A DNA stretch of 64,000 nucleotides from Ypsolopha sequella (Eukaryota > Arthropoda > Insecta > Lepidoptera > Ypsolophidae): the NCBI GenBank assembly GCA_934047225.1, contig CAKOHE010000110.1:236001-300000 (forward strand). The letters are read 5' to 3'. Numbering within the stretch: the stretch's first letter is position 1; every line of letters starts with the position of its first letter. Positions 12,360-22,748 of this stretch are shown piece by piece. The notes beneath the pieces are model-generated. The model was not told the DNA's origin. It saw nothing but the letters and a program-made list of their open reading frames with translations, and did not search any database. Made by a program: the position numbers and the translations under genes.

Positions 12360-12560
12360 GCTCTGAGGGACCAATGTTCAGGACACTACACACACAAATG
12401 AAAACCACTGCACTGTCATACTTTTTGGAACGAAATCGAAGACTTTATTTATTTACATAAATGTGGTCAACACGAAGAAATCTTAATACCGCGATGTACA
12501 ATCCAAATTGCTGCCATCTATTGGTAGAAAAACGAAACAAAGCTTATACATTGTACACCG
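12360..12560 (-). repeat. Putative 5' LTR and primer-binding site of BEL A
   Basis: On the minus strand, sequence ending GTCCTGAACA is followed by TTGGTCCCTCAGAGCC (about 12359-12374). This resembles the BEL primer-binding motif TGGTCCTTCGAG seen in elements C and D. The LTR would therefore run from ~12375 to about 12550-12560, ending only ~40-50 bp before the exon. No second LTR is left for comparison, so boundaries are approximate. Confidence 0.45.
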
Positions 12561-12600
12561 TGATTCTATTATTTAGTATATAAACTACTTTATGTCCCAG

Positions 12601-12825
12601 GTGCTATCCTTATGCCTGGGGCTGCTAGTGAAATGGCTGGACAGCTACGAGCCGTCGGGAAGCGACTTCCCGTCCGCACGCGGCGTTGGGGGCGTGGCGG
12701 ACGTGTCCCCGCCCCCCGGCCTGCAAGTGGCGCTGCGCCTGCACAGCGGTGACAAGCTGCTGCGGCTCATAGTGCTCGTACTGAAGGAGGCGCAGGGGCT
12801 GCTTGCTGTCAGGGGGGCGCAACAG
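12601..12825 (+). CDS. Nup205: Nup205 exon a
   Basis: This 225-bp exon lies between ...TTTATGTCCCAG and GTGAGTCG, phase 0 at both ends. It encodes VLSLCLGLLVKWLDSYEPS through LLAVRGAQQ. The DYEP-like 'DSYEP', the PPG and the L.L...VLKEAQ segments follow human NUP205 (LLRDYEP, KPPG, LLEEGVKQL). A GC-rich codon choice contrasts with the AT-rich retroelement next to it. It is the first exon I can recognise in the window; earlier exons must be upstream of base 1 or in unrecognised sequence. Confidence 0.88.
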
Positions 12826-13335
12826 GTGAGTCGATGGTGATAATATAGATATTGGGTGTACCACCATATGTCCAGCGCTGCAGGTTTGGGTGTTCTAAAT
12901 TAAAATTATTATGTCTAGTATTTATCATGTCTTATAATTATTGTATTGTTGTTTAAATATCCACAAAACTGGTCTGAAGTAAATATTTTTGATTTGATTT
13001 GATAGAAACGTTTTGGGGTGCAAGCCTACAAGAGTGGGGTAACCCAAGAGACAACTACTAGACAGAGACCAAGGCCCAACTGACAAATCTTTTCACTTCA
13101 ACTTTTCGCTTCGGTCATGGGTTGTCAAACCCCTCATAATGAAACCATGCCACCAAGTGACTCGTGTTCCCGCATGACGTCATAAGAAGCCTTACCGGGA
13201 GAGTGGTTACTCTGTTTTTGGGGAATTTCTGGGCGGTTGGTCTTCATCGTAGGTCCAGAGGTCCTTACTTGATTCCCAGCTTTGCCCATTTCCTAAGCTG
13301 ATATATTGATTTATTCTTCTATATTGTTGTTACAG
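12826..13335 (+). other. Nup205 intron a
   Basis: A 510-bp intron. No element with clear ends is seen; there is a short AT-rich segment containing TTTGATTTGATTTGAT-like sequence. Confidence 0.7.
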
Positions 13336-13471
13336 GTGTACATCGAGGAATGTTTGATCAGCTCCCTGCAGTTACTAGAGCGAGCGTTGGCGATAGAGCG
13401 TGCGCTGACGCAAGCGGCGGCCGAAGCGGGCCGCTCCGTGCTCATTGTGGGACTCTCCAAGCTGATCCTTG
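13336..13471 (+). CDS. Nup205: Nup205 exon b
   Basis: The exon lies between TTGTTACAG and GTGGGTAT. It begins in phase 0 and ends one base into a codon. It encodes VYIEECLISSLQLLERALA... to LIVGLSKLILG. This corresponds to the human segment reading AVQHCLALLNLTL...ALIVSPLEQLLQG. The helical pattern fits the Nup205 solenoid. Confidence 0.87.
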
Positions 13472-13624
13472 GTGGGTATATGTGTATACAGAGAACATAG
13501 AGGAATTTCTGATCAGCTTCCTGCAGTTACTGAAGTGTGCGATGACGCAGGCACTCCCTTCTGTGGTTTTTCGTTCACCCCTAGCATGGATCATAGATAC
13601 AGCTCTGAATAGATCTAAAGTAAC

Positions 13625-13877
13625 TTAACCCTTTAACAGGCATAAGGTTTTAGCAAAAAATATTGAAGTCATAAATTATTTAATTATATTTTTAAAGCAA
13701 TAAATAAATTTAAGAAAAATAAATTTACGATATATTTTGGCACCATGTCAATAATTAGTAAGGGTATGTAAAACATAAGAAGAAAAACCATATAAATATA
13801 AAATACATATACATATATCAGTTAAGGTAGAAAAAAATTGGTGGGAAAAATATTCCTTCTGCCTTTGAAAGGGTTAA
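13625..13877. mobile_element. piggyBac-like MITE 1 (TTAA ends)
   Basis: It starts TTAACCCTTTAACAGGCATA and ends with the near reverse complement (...GCCTTTGAAAGGGTTAA). The ~23-bp TIRs are imperfect. The TTAA at both ends is the piggyBac target. It shares its right TTAA with the next element. Confidence 0.65.
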
Positions 13878-14234
13878 CACGTTGATGGACAGTATTAACT
13901 CATTGGTTTACCCTGCTGTGACACTATTAATTTTTCATAAATTGCCTATAGACGTACTGTCACAACACATATCAACATGCCTATGTTATATGACAGCATT
14001 GTATATGACATTACAAACTATTGTACTTTAAGAACTTTTGTTGTGACAGTAGGTCCATTCAAATCACTTCTGGGGTGACTATACTTATGCTGTCCCTTGT
14101 ACCAGTAAGGAGAAACGATCGCCGTGAGACGTACTGTATTTATGCGAACGAAAAATCGATCGTCGACAGGCGTACTGTCGTATTCCGGAATTCGCCGTGA
14201 CGCATGTAGGCGGTACTGTCCATCAACGTGTTAA
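13874..14234. mobile_element. piggyBac-like MITE 2 (TTAA ends)
   Basis: It starts TTAACACGTTGATGGACAGT and ends ACTGTCCATCAACGTGTTAA, a perfect ~20-bp TIR including TTAA. The ~360-bp interior has no ORF. TTAA flanks and TIR character fit a nonautonomous piggyBac-type element in the intron after exon b. Confidence 0.75.
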
Positions 14235-14568
14235 GTACACAGATTTAAGAGAAGTGGAAGATTTAAGAACCCTTGGGATAAAAGAACTACGATAACCAAC
14301 CATCCGTCTGTCCCCGGCAGACGTCCCACATCAACATCTGTTTCCGTCATGCTAGCTCTTTCGCACCTTGACTACGGTACTTGGATGAAGGCGCTTGATC
14401 AGAAAGTGGGAGAGTGAAATCAGCCGTGGCGTTAATCAGTATGTCCAGGGACTTCCGCAAAATCTACGGAAGTCGTTAACGGACCAATAACTGATACTAC
14501 ACAACTGCCTGCAACTACCCTCCCATATCAGCAATCTTTAGAACTAAATTAAGTTACTTGTTTGTCAG
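14235..14568 (+). other. Remainder of Nup205 intron b
   Basis: No gene or clear repeat end is seen. It ends with the acceptor TTGTTTGTCAG. Confidence 0.6.
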
Positions 14569-14755
14569 GTGCGTCCGGTTCCCCTGACGACTGCCCACTG
14601 CTAGCGGCTTGTCGCGTGTTGCCCCACACAGCGATGCGGCCGCTAGCCGCTGCCAAGGCTGTGGCGCTGCTGGTGCGAGCTACGAAGAACGCGGCGGCTG
14701 CGCGCCACATTCTAGCCGCTTCAGCCGCTAATAGGGTTACGGCCGCTGAAATAAG
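14569..14755 (+). CDS. Nup205: Nup205 exon c
   Basis: The exon starts after TTGTTTGTCAG and completes the split glycine codon of exon b. It ends ...GAAATAAG before GTTGGTCG. It encodes GASGSPDDCPLLAACRVLPH ... SAANRVTAAEIR. This aligns with the human stretch around DNVVNIARYLYHG and ESAKILCCIS. It is alanine-rich and GC-rich. The final AG joins the A that opens exon d to make arginine. Confidence 0.85.
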
Positions 14756-16394
14756 GTTGGTCGGTTGGAATCTAGACCCAGAGGAAATAAAATAAGCAAA
14801 AATCGTCATCAGGGCCTTTCACCGACGATTTAAGACACGCTCCAGCATTATCACTATATTTAAGGCCCAAATACACGTTATTTAAGGCAGTAGGTTTACC
14901 TCGCAGTGTTTTCCTTAACCCAGCAAGTAGTAACTAAATAAATTGTACGAGCTAACGCACCCTTATGCATTTTACTGATACATGTAAATTTACCTAATTA
15001 ATACAATTTGTCAGCTTGCACTTTGTATGTAGCAGTTTGGTGAAAACGATATTAATACAAAGTAGTTTCTCTCGTTGGGTTTGGTTCTTAGCTCTCTTCG
15101 GAGTCACCATCCCTTAGTAGCAACCCTTAGCATTTAGCAACTCAGCTTTACTAGTGTATGGATTCATCATACGGCTTGTACAGGTTCATACATAAATACT
15201 GAGCACCTAAATTCCAAAAAACCCAATGGCTCGACCGACATAATTCGAATCGGTTTCAATATTGAGAGACTGGCTTTCTACCAACTAAGCTACCGCTTGC
15301 ATAGAGGAAACAATTGGTGTTTACAGACTGTAAAAGGAAAAAGACTATATGAGACAGGTAGACAAAGATATATATGTTTTTCTTTTTTTCATTAACCTGA
15401 ATTCCTGCTGTCTTGTATTTTCTTATCCCTTGGTTGATTTTTTTTTGATTTTCAGAATTCTTTATTGAGGTAATAACATTTTTTTACATTGTTAACTTAA
15501 TAATAACAAAATTAGTTAACAGTATACAAAAATAGCACTTGAATGTTTTTACCAGATTATAACACCTATGAAAAACTTGAACTAGTTAGCTTGAGCTATT
15601 TAAAACATGATCATAGTAAAAGATACAGTACTGAATTAGATATTTCTATGTTCGTCTTGGTAGCAAACAAACATTTGTTGCATGGGCTATCCCTTGGTTA
15701 AAGTAGATATAAGTCATATATTGTATAGTATAAGTTTTATGTTGAAAAAAAAAGACATGATCTTGCTAAGTTTCTTGCCCTTCTTCTTAGCAAGACTAAT
15801 CGAATGGGCGGAGGTAGGCATGTATTTATATATGTAACCTATTAGTATGTATTATATAGGATGGGATTTGGTCGGCCGCTTGGATTCGTGCTGGGGGCTC
15901 GGTTGGTGATCATTGAACCTTGTTCCTGGTCCCTGGCCGGGTCTCCGGTATGGGTTCGGGCGGTAGATTGGATTTTACCTTGTATAATGTATATTTTACC
16001 TATAATTTTAATCGTATATATATTGCTACATAAATTAAATAAACCTTTAACTTAGTTAATATACATTTATTATTTTATTACATATATTTTTTTATTAGAT
16101 TAAATTTGACGTGTAAAAAGTGTATATATCTATACCTACTTTGCAAATAAACTATTTGATTTTTTTTTTGTTTGATATGAAAACGTGTTGAGAAGCCAGA
16201 GGGGAAGCCCTTTTGTTGCTCCTCCCACTCTTAATCCGAAGTATATAATTACACACATTCAATTTAATTATTGTCAAGCATCTGAGGCTCGAAATATATC
16301 TTGCTTTAAAGTGTTTATGCGAACGTTTTAATTAATACTGTTCTATCGATCAATAGTTCAATTTATATATTATAATATATGTATATTTGTTTTA
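14756..16394 (+). other. Nup205 intron c, first part
   Basis: No gene is seen. A tRNA-like SINE segment (15226-15302, minus) lies within it. A short ORF near 15861-16055 has no family I recognise. The sequence near 15750-15800 has a TTGCTAAG...CTTAGCAA foldback. Confidence 0.5.
15226..15302 (-). repeat. tRNA-like SINE head
   Basis: Read on the minus strand, TAGCTTAGTTGGTAGAAAGC resembles a Pol III A box. GATTCGAATTATG, 34 bp later, resembles a B box. A CCA end, an acceptor stem and an anticodon arm are not convincing. I call it a tRNA-derived SINE and not a tRNA gene. Confidence 0.4.
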
Positions 16395-16660
16395 TACAAG
16401 GTGACTTTTTGATCATCGTCCAAATTCATACTGGTGGCTTGGTAAGTGATCAGTATCATGGATCAATAACAATTTTGGTGAAATTCGTAAAATGAAATTT
16501 CGACTCCCCATAGTGATTCACTCGGTACTGGAACTGAATTTCTATGGGAAGCCGAAATTTCATTTAACGAATTTCTCAAAAATTGTTACTGATCCAAGAT
16601 ACTGATCACTTATCAAACCTCCAGTATGAATTTGGACGATGATCAAAAAGTCACCTTGTA
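16395..16660. mobile_element. Palindromic TA-type MITE, family P, copy 1
   Basis: It starts TACAAGGTGACTTTTTGATC and ends with the reverse complement ...AAAAAGTCACCTTGTA. The arms are about 120 bp and imperfect, around an inner CGAAATTTC palindrome. It is flanked by TA as for Tc1/mariner-type MITEs. A second copy is at 24099-24378 and a one-arm remnant at 58984-59105. Confidence 0.85.
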
Positions 16661-17039
16661 TATTATTTCCCTGCATATTTCCCCATATTATTATTTATGA
16701 CATAAAACTATTACCTATACACAAACACATAGATTATTTAATTACTTATATTACATAAAAACTGACCTGCGGGTCTACCGCGTAATTCTGATTTTCATCA
16801 ACATCAACTTGAGATTGAAATTTGACGTGCGTGCGACGACGCCCGCCTAACATGCCATCCCTTTTGCACGCGTTGAATTTCGCATGCATTTGCTTGAAGT
16901 TGGTACAAATCAGAATAACGCGGTAGACCCGCTGTAATAAGTGTATCTGTTATACCTACATGTCCTACATTACATAAATAAATATATTTCATTTCATATT
17001 TCATAAACGAGTATAATAAACGTAACAATAATATAACAG

Positions 17040-17202
17040 ACACGGTTTCGTGGAGTGCCTCGAAGCGGAGGAGTGGTCCGACACAGCTGCGGAGGCTCTG
17101 AAGCAAGCCAAGGAAGGAGTGCTCACCATCCTCCATCAGACGCTGCCCAACGCCGCACCCAACTTCGCTCACTTCCTGCTGGGATACCAGCTCTCTGAGG
17201 AC
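17040..17202 (+). CDS. Nup205: Nup205 exon d
   Basis: The exon starts after AATATAACAG with the A that completes arginine. It encodes HGFVECLEAEEWSDTAAEAL... to APNFAHFLLGYQLSED. It ends before GTGAGTAG, phase 0. GFVECL and the LLGY/F-x-L motif are shared with human NUP205 (GFVECLDCE, YLLGFELK). Confidence 0.92.
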
Positions 17203-17870
17203 GTGAGTAGAGTAGTCATATCTCTAGAGTACGCATGAGAGGACCCTCTCCGAGTGACGTGAACTAAGATACAACCGCTGACTACTGGACAGTTCGACCA
17301 ACAGCTTTTGTCAGTGTACATTCTGTACCAGACGGTGTTGGTTAGACCAAGGCCTAACTAACTGATAGATCCGATCACTTTAAATTTCTCAAAAACGCTT
17401 TTTGAATCTTGAAATCGCTTTATTTTGTGCTCGTACTGCTTGCTTTGCTTGTGCATGTTTTATGCGGGAGGGCGGGCGGTGCTTGAGTCTGCATTTTGAA
17501 TAGCATGGTAAGAGTGTTTAGCGGAATATTGCATATTATTAATATATCCACAAATTCATTATGGACTTCTGCAAAGTAACGCCTTTTTCAATGAATTTTA
17601 ATCATAACTTTATTTGTTCATAACCAAAAATAAAAGGTACTTAAAATAAGTTCCCTGCCCCCTAACCTACATATTCGTGTATCGCAGGGTCACAGACTTA
17701 TCCTACAGTAACATACTATTTTATAATTAATTTTAATAAAAGTTAAAATAAAAAAAATAATAAAAACGCATTGAGCAACGAAAATTAAGAGTTATATAAA
17801 AATAATTAAAGTAAACTCGAGTCCCATATTTCGATAGCTAGACTGTAACATTGTAACATGGGGTTCATAC
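17203..17870 (+). other. Nup205 intron d, first part
   Basis: No gene is seen. The stretch is noncoding, AT-rich toward its 3' end. Confidence 0.5.
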
Positions 17871-18545
17871 TTGAGGACCCCAGTCCTCGAGACACCCGTC
17901 CTTTAGGACCCCGGTCCTTGAGAACCCCGATAAATTTGATTATCTTTTTTTTGTTTAATTTTGCTATTATCATGCTGGTGTACCATCGATACAAAAAGTG
18001 CTTCAAAGTACATTAATTAAATAATGTGTTAGTTTGGTTAATGCAACCTAGTTTAGAGTTAAGCTGATATAATTTTATGTTATTCCATATTTTAGATCCC
18101 TAGAAATACTAATGACGACCCAGAAAAGTGGAACCATTGATAAAAATTCTACCTGGCCACTAACTAGTTATAATGAAACAATAGAGCCGGCGCTGCCAGA
18201 TGTGCAGTTAAATAAAGTAAAAAGTACGCGTGATTTAAAAGCTGTATTATGGACCTAAAGGCGCTGAAATAAGAGCCACTTTATTAGCAACTGCTGATTA
18301 TTCATTTTGTTAGTTTAACACTTTTGTTGGCGATTATACTTTAAGCGACATTGGCATTTTTTCAAATTTATCGGGGTTCTCAAGGATCGGGGTCCTAAAG
18401 GACGGGGGCCTAAAGGACGGGGGCCTAAAGGACGGGGGCCTAAAGGACGGGGGCCTAAAGGACGGGGGCCTAAAGGACGGGGGCCTAAAGGACGGGGGCC
18501 TAAAGGATCGGGGTCCTCGAGGAAAAACCCGTAACATGTTGGTGT
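17840..18545. mobile_element. Foldback element with internal minisatellite
   Basis: The left arm (about 17850-17940: GTAACATG, GAGGACCCC, CCGTCCTTTAGGACCCC, CCCCGATAAATTTGA) is inverted at the right side. There the sequence reads CAAATTTATCGGGG at 18363 onward, then GGTCCTCGAGG and CGTAACATG near 18510-18540. The interior includes an AT-rich segment. The element ends about 20 bp before the acceptor of Nup205 exon e. Confidence 0.65.
18390..18512. repeat. 15-bp minisatellite, about eight copies
   Basis: CCTAAAG recurs every 15 bases (18394, 18409, 18424, 18439, 18454, 18469, 18484, 18499) within the unit GACGGGGGCCTAAAG. The units are almost identical. The minus-strand frame through it reads PLGPR repeats and is not a gene. 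Confidence 0.95.
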
Positions 18546-18566
18546 ATATCTATATTTATATGTCAG

Positions 18567-18679
18567 GTGAGCCGCAGTCAGCTGAACGAGCCGGGCGCGG
18601 CGGGATTCCCTCGCACCTGTCTGCACTCCGTACTGGACTTGCTGGACCAACACGTCGCCGGCGCCGACCACGCTGACAG
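18567..18679 (+). CDS. Nup205: Nup205 exon e
   Basis: The exon lies between TATATGTCAG and GTCAACGA. It encodes VSRSQLNEPGAAGFPRTCLH ... LLDQHVAGADHADR. It starts in phase 0 and ends in phase 2. The block xxQLNEPG..G.PRTCLH..L.LL is the direct counterpart of human STTNLQDPGVLGCPRTCLHA. This is one of the clearest assignments. Confidence 0.93.
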
Positions 18680-18894
18680 GTCAACGACTTTCTAGCTATA
18701 CTAGAGTCTCAATCTTATCCATTCTTTGACATTTCATGCCACCAACATTTTTTTTCACGAATTCTCTCATGATCGCCTCTTCATTAATCAATGATCATAA
18801 TATAAAAAAAAAAACATGGCATTTGCAAGTCAGTCTTTAATTGGTCGTCGGTTAACTACACATGCAATATGCCACACTGTAGTGAAATGGTGTA

Positions 18895-19172
18895 AAAACC
18901 GGCCAAGTGCGAGTCGGACCCGCGCACGAAGGGTTCTGTACTATTAAAAAAAACATGTCTGTTGTATGGGAGCCCCCTTAAATTTTTTTTCTTTTTTCTT
19001 GTATTTGTTGTTATAGCGGCAACAGAAATACATCATCTGTGAAAATTTCAACTGTCTAACTATCACGGTTCATGAGATACAGTCTGCTGACAGACGGACA
19101 GACAGACAGACGGACAGCGGAGTCTTAGTAATAGGGTCCCGTTGGTTACCGTTTGGGTACGGAACCCTAAAA
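18895..19172. repeat. Dispersed moth-type repeat (GGCCAAGTGCGAGT), copy 1
   Basis: It begins near AAACCGGCCAAGTGCGAGTC and ends at GGTACGGAACCCTAAAAATG. An internal GACGGACAGACAGACAGACG tract is present. A diverged copy is at 23435-23775. I know this kind of sequence as very common in lepidopteran DNA, but cannot name its class here. Confidence 0.7.
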
Positions 19173-19465
19173 ATGCATCGTCCGTCACGACATGTATCCC
19201 CGAGAGGTTGTCAGTGATGTTCCCGAGTATGGACTGTGACTCCCCTTCACTCCGTACTCGCACAGTCACGACATTTCACCGATCATTATTACGTGTAATG
19301 TGCGGTGAGCCCTATCGCCGTACTTCGGACACAGATATGCAAAACGGACACAAATGGGATTAACAGACGTTCGAATCACAAGAATACAGAGGCGGTCTAA
19401 CCAGATAGTAATTTTCGGAGAAATTATGTTTTAATTTTCTAATTTGTGGTTGTTTCCATTGACAG

Positions 19466-19610
19466 ACAAGCGTCAGATCTGGTAGAGAGCAGCTACCGCC
19501 TGGTGTACCTACTGTGCGCACGCGCCGCCACTTCCCCCCCCGCGCTCCGGTTCCTGCGCTCTAGGGACTACTTCCTGAGTCGACACGTCAAGGCTAGAGT
19601 CAACCTCGAG
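19466..19610 (+). CDS. Nup205: Nup205 exon f
   Basis: The exon starts after TTCCATTGACAG and completes arginine with exon e. It encodes QASDLVESSYRLVYLLCARA ... DYFLSRHVKARVNLE. It ends at GAG before GTGGGTTC, phase 0. Human NUP205 has the matching SPQLAELCYQVIYQLCA and RYLRTSQDFL blocks here. Confidence 0.93.
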
Positions 19611-20315
19611 GTGGGTTCGCTTACTTTAACTTTAGCTGATCTACAAAAATCATATTGATAAAACCACTTCACTACTGTATGCCAGGGTAAAAGAGACAAA
19701 ATAAAACTTATTATCTTTGTTAGGTTGTTAGGTTTTACTTCTAAGCTAATTTAAAAAATCAGAGCATCCAAATGTATAGTTGTATAGTTAGTTCGTCTTT
19801 AGTATAAAGAACTCGTCGAGTGCAGCCTGTCCTTGATCTCGCAGATTTAGACACAACTGCAGGTAGTTGGATTACAAGACAAAAATATAATTAAAAAAGA
19901 ATAGCATGCATTATAAAAAATAAGATATTGAATTAAACTTAATAACATACATATATAACATATAAGATAAAATTTGACAACATGTATAAGAAAAAGAAAA
20001 CTTATATATAATACAACATTGATTAAGAGTTACACATGTTATACAGTGAACAAGGACATTTCTTTCTTTTTTTTTAAAGCGGCGTTTATTTGTTTTTTTA
20101 GAAGGTTTAACTTCATATGCACTTTAAAGATGTGAGATGTGATGTTTTCACACAGATGATGGTGATTTGATTGCGCGTGTGTACGTGTCGCGTGTAGATA
20201 CCACCATAACGGCTACCTATTGGTAGTTCTTACTGCGGTACCATGGCGGCTAAAATCGTTAACAAATAGACAGTTTAAACTGCTGTACAACCCCGTGGTG
20301 TTTTGTTGTGAGCAG
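19611..20315 (+). other. Nup205 intron f
   Basis: A ~700-bp AT-rich intron. No gene or clear mobile-element end is seen. Confidence 0.6.
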
Positions 20316-20462
20316 ACGGCGTCTCCCGCGACGGTATCGGCGCGGTCGTGGGTGCTGCGCGCATGCGCGTGCGAGCTGGGTGGCGCCGCGGGCAGCAGGC
20401 AGCACGCCGCGCTCGCCGCCCTCATCCGGACACTGGCGCCGCACTCCGACAGACATGCGCAG
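20316..20462 (+). CDS. Nup205: Nup205 exon g
   Basis: The exon lies between TTGTGAGCAG and GTAGACCC, phase 0 at both ends. It encodes TASPATVSARSWVLRACACE ... LIRTLAPHSDRHAQ. The SWxL+xxxxEL core corresponds to human SWLMKTASIEL, and the later LL..LL helix is also conserved. About 25 residues of the human protein (acidic linker) have no counterpart between this exon and the next recognisable one at 32742. Confidence 0.88.
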
Positions 20463-20888
20463 GTAGACCCTACTATTTTCAGGGACCGTCATAAATTACG
20501 TGACGCTAATATGGGAAGGGGGACGTGTCTTCAGGGGTCACTTAGGGCTAAGAGAGATGGGTCTGAACAAATTTCACGTGATATTTTGTGATTCAGTTGA
20601 TCATATTGACCTTAAGGGTCCATGCCACCTAAACATGCCCCACCGTATTGCTGATTCATGACAGAAAATATTTGTTTAATGAGAAATAAATAATCACACA
20701 AGTTGTCGAAGAGTTGTATTACAACCTAATTAATTTGATTTTTGCATAGAATTCATAGCAAGCTAGAAAAAAAAATCTAAACTTGCTGAAAATCACGTAA
20801 AACTGCTCTTCGCGTTCTTCTCATTGGCGATTTCTCAGATAATTTTGGAAACTGAAATTCAGGCTCCCGTAAGTTAAAAGTGTACAGA
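20463..20888 (+). other. Nup205 intron g, start
   Basis: No gene is seen. This is the start of a ~12.3-kb intron that holds a palindrome, MITEs, a YqaJ-like exon and BEL element B. Confidence 0.6.
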
Positions 20889-21141
20889 ATTTATATAAAA
20901 ACGGCTCACCTCAATACGTGTTATGATCGGGAAAGCCGACCAGTTTCAGCAGATTTAGACTGCCTTCATCTGGGCGAGTAAAGACGTTTACGCGACGACG
21001 TTACGCCTCACACCCAGTGTGAGGCGTAACGTCGTCGCGTAAACGTCTTTACTCGCCCAGATGAAGGCAGTCTAAATCTGCTGAAACTGGTCGGCTTTCC
21101 CGATCATAACACGTATTGAGGTGAGCCGTTTTTATATAAAT
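20889..21141. repeat. Perfect inverted repeat, 125-bp arms, 3-base loop
   Basis: Bases 20889-21013 are the exact reverse complement of 21017-21141, separated by CCA (21014-21016). The arms start ATTTATATAAAAACGGCTCA and contain GTAACGTCGTCGCGTAAACG near the centre. A 13-base string, AAGTGTACAGAAT, occurs just before the left arm (ending at 20890) and again near 21175-21187. It could be a target duplication enclosing the palindrome plus ~35 bp. No ORF is present. Confidence 0.95.
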
Positions 21142-21717
21142 CATGAATTATCCTCAAGTCTCATTTAATTCTATAAGTGTACAGAATGGTGAGATTAACT
21201 TATTTTTGCCAAACAAAAATTATTACTTGGTGTATTTATCCATCAAACATAACCAACTTTTGCGTGCAATTTCCCTATACAAATCACTATGGAGGGCAGC
21301 ATCGAATTGAACGTTCGTTCAAAGGGCACCGAATGCGCCTTCCAATTTCAGTCTATCGCTTACGTTCAAAGTGAGTGCACGTCCGTTTGCTTGAGCAAAG
21401 CTCGATGTATACGTACGAGCGGTGACAGCACAGTGGTGGTTGTATTGTTTTCTTCGACTGACAGTTGGTGTGATTTGTGGAGAGTAAGTACCTACCTTTG
21501 AAATATTTTTTAGGCTTTATTCACACTGCACCGCAATCTGCTCCGGTGTGAAGTTTTGCATGCAAATACAAACAGCTGCGGTTTTATTTTATGGAAAATA
21601 AAAACTAAAACCGACTTCACCAAAACACCGAAATAACTCAAATATCTAATTCAGCTTGGAGTCGTTGCCCAATAGGTATTTATATTATACTAGGTGTTTA
21701 TTTTGTTTTGTTTATAG

Positions 21718-21799
21718 GTAAAATGGGAAAACGAAAACTGCAATCGGCGTATAACGCGCGATCGAAGAAGATGGTTCATTGGAAAAATAGGCCAAAGAG
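21718..21799 (+). CDS. Possible small coding exon of unknown gene
   Basis: A segment is bounded by TTTGTTTATAG and GTAAGAAC, both good splice sites. From the ATG at 21724 it encodes MGKRKLQSAYNARSKKMVHW and a few more basic residues. It could be the first coding exon of the same locus as the YqaJ-like exon 950 bp downstream. Nothing else supports it, and I do not recognise the peptide. Confidence 0.25.
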
Positions 21800-21904
21800 G
21801 TAAGAACTAACGGCAAACTCGACTGGAACGAGCGACTTCTGTCTACAGTATTCTCACAATCCTTTGACATAATGGTTTATATAATATGGATAGCTCGACT
21901 ATAG

Positions 21905-22020
21905 GTACAGTGGAGACCACATCAAGATTTACACTTGCAGTACGACATTAGCCCCTACAGACAAGAATATAAGATAGGTACAAAGTCCAATGGGTCTAAC
22001 TTGATGCGGTCTCCACTGTA
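21905..22020. mobile_element. Short MITE (~116 bp)
   Basis: TIRs GTACAGTGGAGACCACATCA... and ...TGATGCGGTCTCCACTGTAC differ at one position over ~22 bp. The interior is noncoding. Its family is unknown. Confidence 0.75.
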
Positions 22021-22748
22021 CACGGGCTGGCGGCGCGCAATTGTAAAGTCCGTTCGCCAAGCGAACTTTAGTGTCACCTTTGTATCCCGCCGACACGACA
22101 TCTGCTGGCTTTTCTCAAAAAAGCCGCCGCCGCGTATGTGTATGTATGTATGTATGTATAATTCTTTGGCACGCTCTGTAGCCTAAACGGCTTGATGGAT
22201 TTAGCTTGAGAGGTGTCTCTTAGCTGTGAGAGTGACATAGGGTAAATATACGAGTATATAAAAAAAAGAGCCAGATTTTTGGCGCCATATTATGTGTTTT
22301 CAAGTTTTTTTCCTCAGAACCTATCGAGTGGGGTATCAAAATAAAAGGCTTTGAGAACAAAAATAAATAAATAAAAAAATATTAAAAAAACAAAAAACCC
22401 AACTGCGTAAAAATTGTTAACTTAAAATTTTCAAACTTATTTAATAAATGAAGTGAAAAGATAAATATTTTGTACAAGTTGAAAAATTAAATATTTTTTT
22501 GGTTTTAAATGATAATGGTTGACAGGGTTCACAAATGCAGTCGGAAGCATGAAATATTCATAATACATTCCATCATTATATATTTATCATAGATATATTT
22601 TTTTAATCCAAGATGGCCGGCACACCATTTTCACAATTTAACGTTTTACGAGTCCATTTTGAGATTTTTGGGATTGCTCAGGACATGAATTAAGTATATT
22701 TTGTGATCCAAGATGTCTGCCAGACTTATCAAACCTTTTTTTTTTCAG

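Larger units (their letters stand above)
7370..12560 (-). mobile_element. BEL/Pao retrotransposon A, 3'-truncated
   Basis: Reading on the minus strand, the order is an LTR-like block (~12375-12560), a long leader, gag, protease and RT-RNase H. The sequence then stops at about 7375 without integrase or a 3' LTR. A TIR element (11211-12310) interrupts the leader. At least two frame breaks split the gag-pol frame. It lies in the Nup205 intron directly upstream of the exon at 12601 and points against the gene. The missing 3' third and adjacent R1 repeat indicate deletion or truncation after insertion. Confidence 0.8.

Noticed and set aside
15226..15302. Possible tRNA gene on the minus strand
   Set aside because: A and B boxes are present, but acceptor and anticodon stems do not form; better explained as a SINE.
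15861..16055. 64-codon hydrophobic ORF
   Set aside because: No recognisable domain, no splice context and AT-rich flanks; not supported as a gene.
18315..18671. PLGPR-repeat ORF on the minus strand
   Set aside because: Translation of the 15-bp minisatellite and antisense of Nup205 exon e.
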